From: JAJDTQ01 sp965204235
GTDB lineage: Bacteria > Desulfobacterota > Binatia > UBA9968 > JAJDTQ01
Length of the DNA: 64,000 bases
Reading direction: 5' to 3'
Assembly: GCA_965204235.1 (NCBI GenBank)
Contig: OZ241979.1
Location: 2,604,001-2,668,000 of the forward strand
Shown here: in pieces, positions 63,713-64,000 of the stretch
How the letters are laid out: every line of letters begins with the position of its first letter
How positions within the stretch are numbered: the stretch's first letter is position 1
Program-made: the position numbers and the translations under genes
The notes under the pieces: model-generated
Told to the model about the DNA's origin: nothing
The model's database searches: none
The model's input: the letters and a program-made list of their open reading frames with translations, nothing else

Positions 63713-64000
63713 CTACAGCAGCTTGGCCGAGGCGATCATCAGGGCGGCGAAGGCGATGACCACGCCGATGTTCCATCTGATGATGTCCACCTTGAGGTCA
63801 ACGAGTTCAGCTTTGGTGGCCATGTTCTTCTCGATGTTCTCTACCCTTCCGGTCAAGGATTGCACCTCGGTGGCCAAATCCTTGAGTTCGGCTTTGGTAG
63901 CCATGTCCTTCTCGACCTTCTCGAGGGCGGCTTTGGTCGCCAATGCGGCCATGTCCTTCTCGATCTTCTCGACGGCGTCCTTGGTGGCCAGTGCGGCCAT
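63713..64000 (-). CDS. coiled-coil protein with C-terminal membrane anchor (5' end outside window)
   Basis: At least 95 residues; the frame reaches the window edge, so it may start beyond it. It consists of 16-residue heptad-like repeats (MAALATKDAVEKIEKD, MAALATKAALEKVEKD), then MATKAELKDLATEVQSLTGR and a related unit, followed by a C-terminal membrane segment (WNIGVVIAFAALMIASAKLL). The layout is like DUF1640/CCDC90-type coiled-coil tail-anchored proteins. The 216 bases between it and the GAPDH-like gene contain GC-rich hairpin-forming sequence and no gene. Confidence 0.7.
   Translation of the reverse strand: MAALATKDAVEKIEKDMAALATKAALEKVEKDMATKAELKDLATEVQSLTGRVENIEKNMATKAELVDLKVDIIRWNIGVVIAFAALMIASAKLL

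Overview
The window comes from a high-GC, Gram-negative-type (diderm) bacterium. It carries an LPS-assembly outer-membrane protein (lptD), a type II secretion secretin, groESL and a meso-DAP peptidoglycan recycling ligase (mpl). No rRNA gene is present, so the lineage cannot be fixed. Four features are compatible with a deep, uncultured deltaproteobacterial or Tectomicrobia/NC10-like lineage: dapL, a TrmD fused to a second SPOUT methyltransferase, an archaeal-type GAPDH family protein, and abundant small dispersed repeats. This placement is inference.

Layout. 1-20.7 kb is one long co-directional ribosomal superoperon: 3' part of rpoC, rpsL-rpsG-fusA, the S10 genes, spc genes, secY-map-rpmJ, rpsM-rpsK-rpsD-rpoA-rplQ. 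It lacks tuf, rpmD, adk and infA at their usual places. 20.8-30 kb holds a SPOR protein, trpD-trpC-trpF, folC, lptD and a lone gspD-like secretin. 30-34 kb is an accessory patch: a single-chain MmeI-type restriction-modification enzyme bracketed by dispersed repeats. 33.8-41.9 kb, minus strand, carries rarA, then the ffh-rpsP-khpA-rimM-trmD-rplS operon, then groES-groEL. 42-45.5 kb is a peptidoglycan-recycling cluster (ldcA, serine hydrolase, mpl). 45.5-49.7 kb has a HesB-type Fe-S carrier, a zinc oxidoreductase, rsmD-coaD, initiator tRNA, a dienelactone hydrolase and a NYN-domain protein.

49.9-58.2 kb is a second accessory zone. It contains a ParA-like ATPase with an unknown partner, then the housekeeping genes dapL and folK and a small membrane protein. 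After these come a complete EcoRV-like restriction-modification pair, a small unknown protein, and a UvrD-like helicase with a 49-residue ORF coupled to its stop codon. Base composition is visibly more AT-rich in the ParA cassette, the EcoRV pair and the helicase. 58.2-64 kb has trpG-trpE, a DUF192 protein, an AAA/DUF4143 ATPase preceded by five 23-bp direct repeats, an archaeal-type GAPDH homologue and the end of a coiled-coil membrane protein.

Two families of small repeats run through the second half. Family 1 is about 110-160 bp with imperfect terminal inverted repeats (GGAACCTCTGAACCATT-like) around a core related to TCGTCCTGAGCGTAGCGAAG. Its copies sit at the very ends of genes, supply part of the stop codons of rimM and rplS, and appear to have supplied the start codon and basic signal-peptide region of the DUF192 gene. 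Family 2 is about 190 bp with palindromic GC-rich ends. No CRISPR array, integrase or autonomous transposase was seen.
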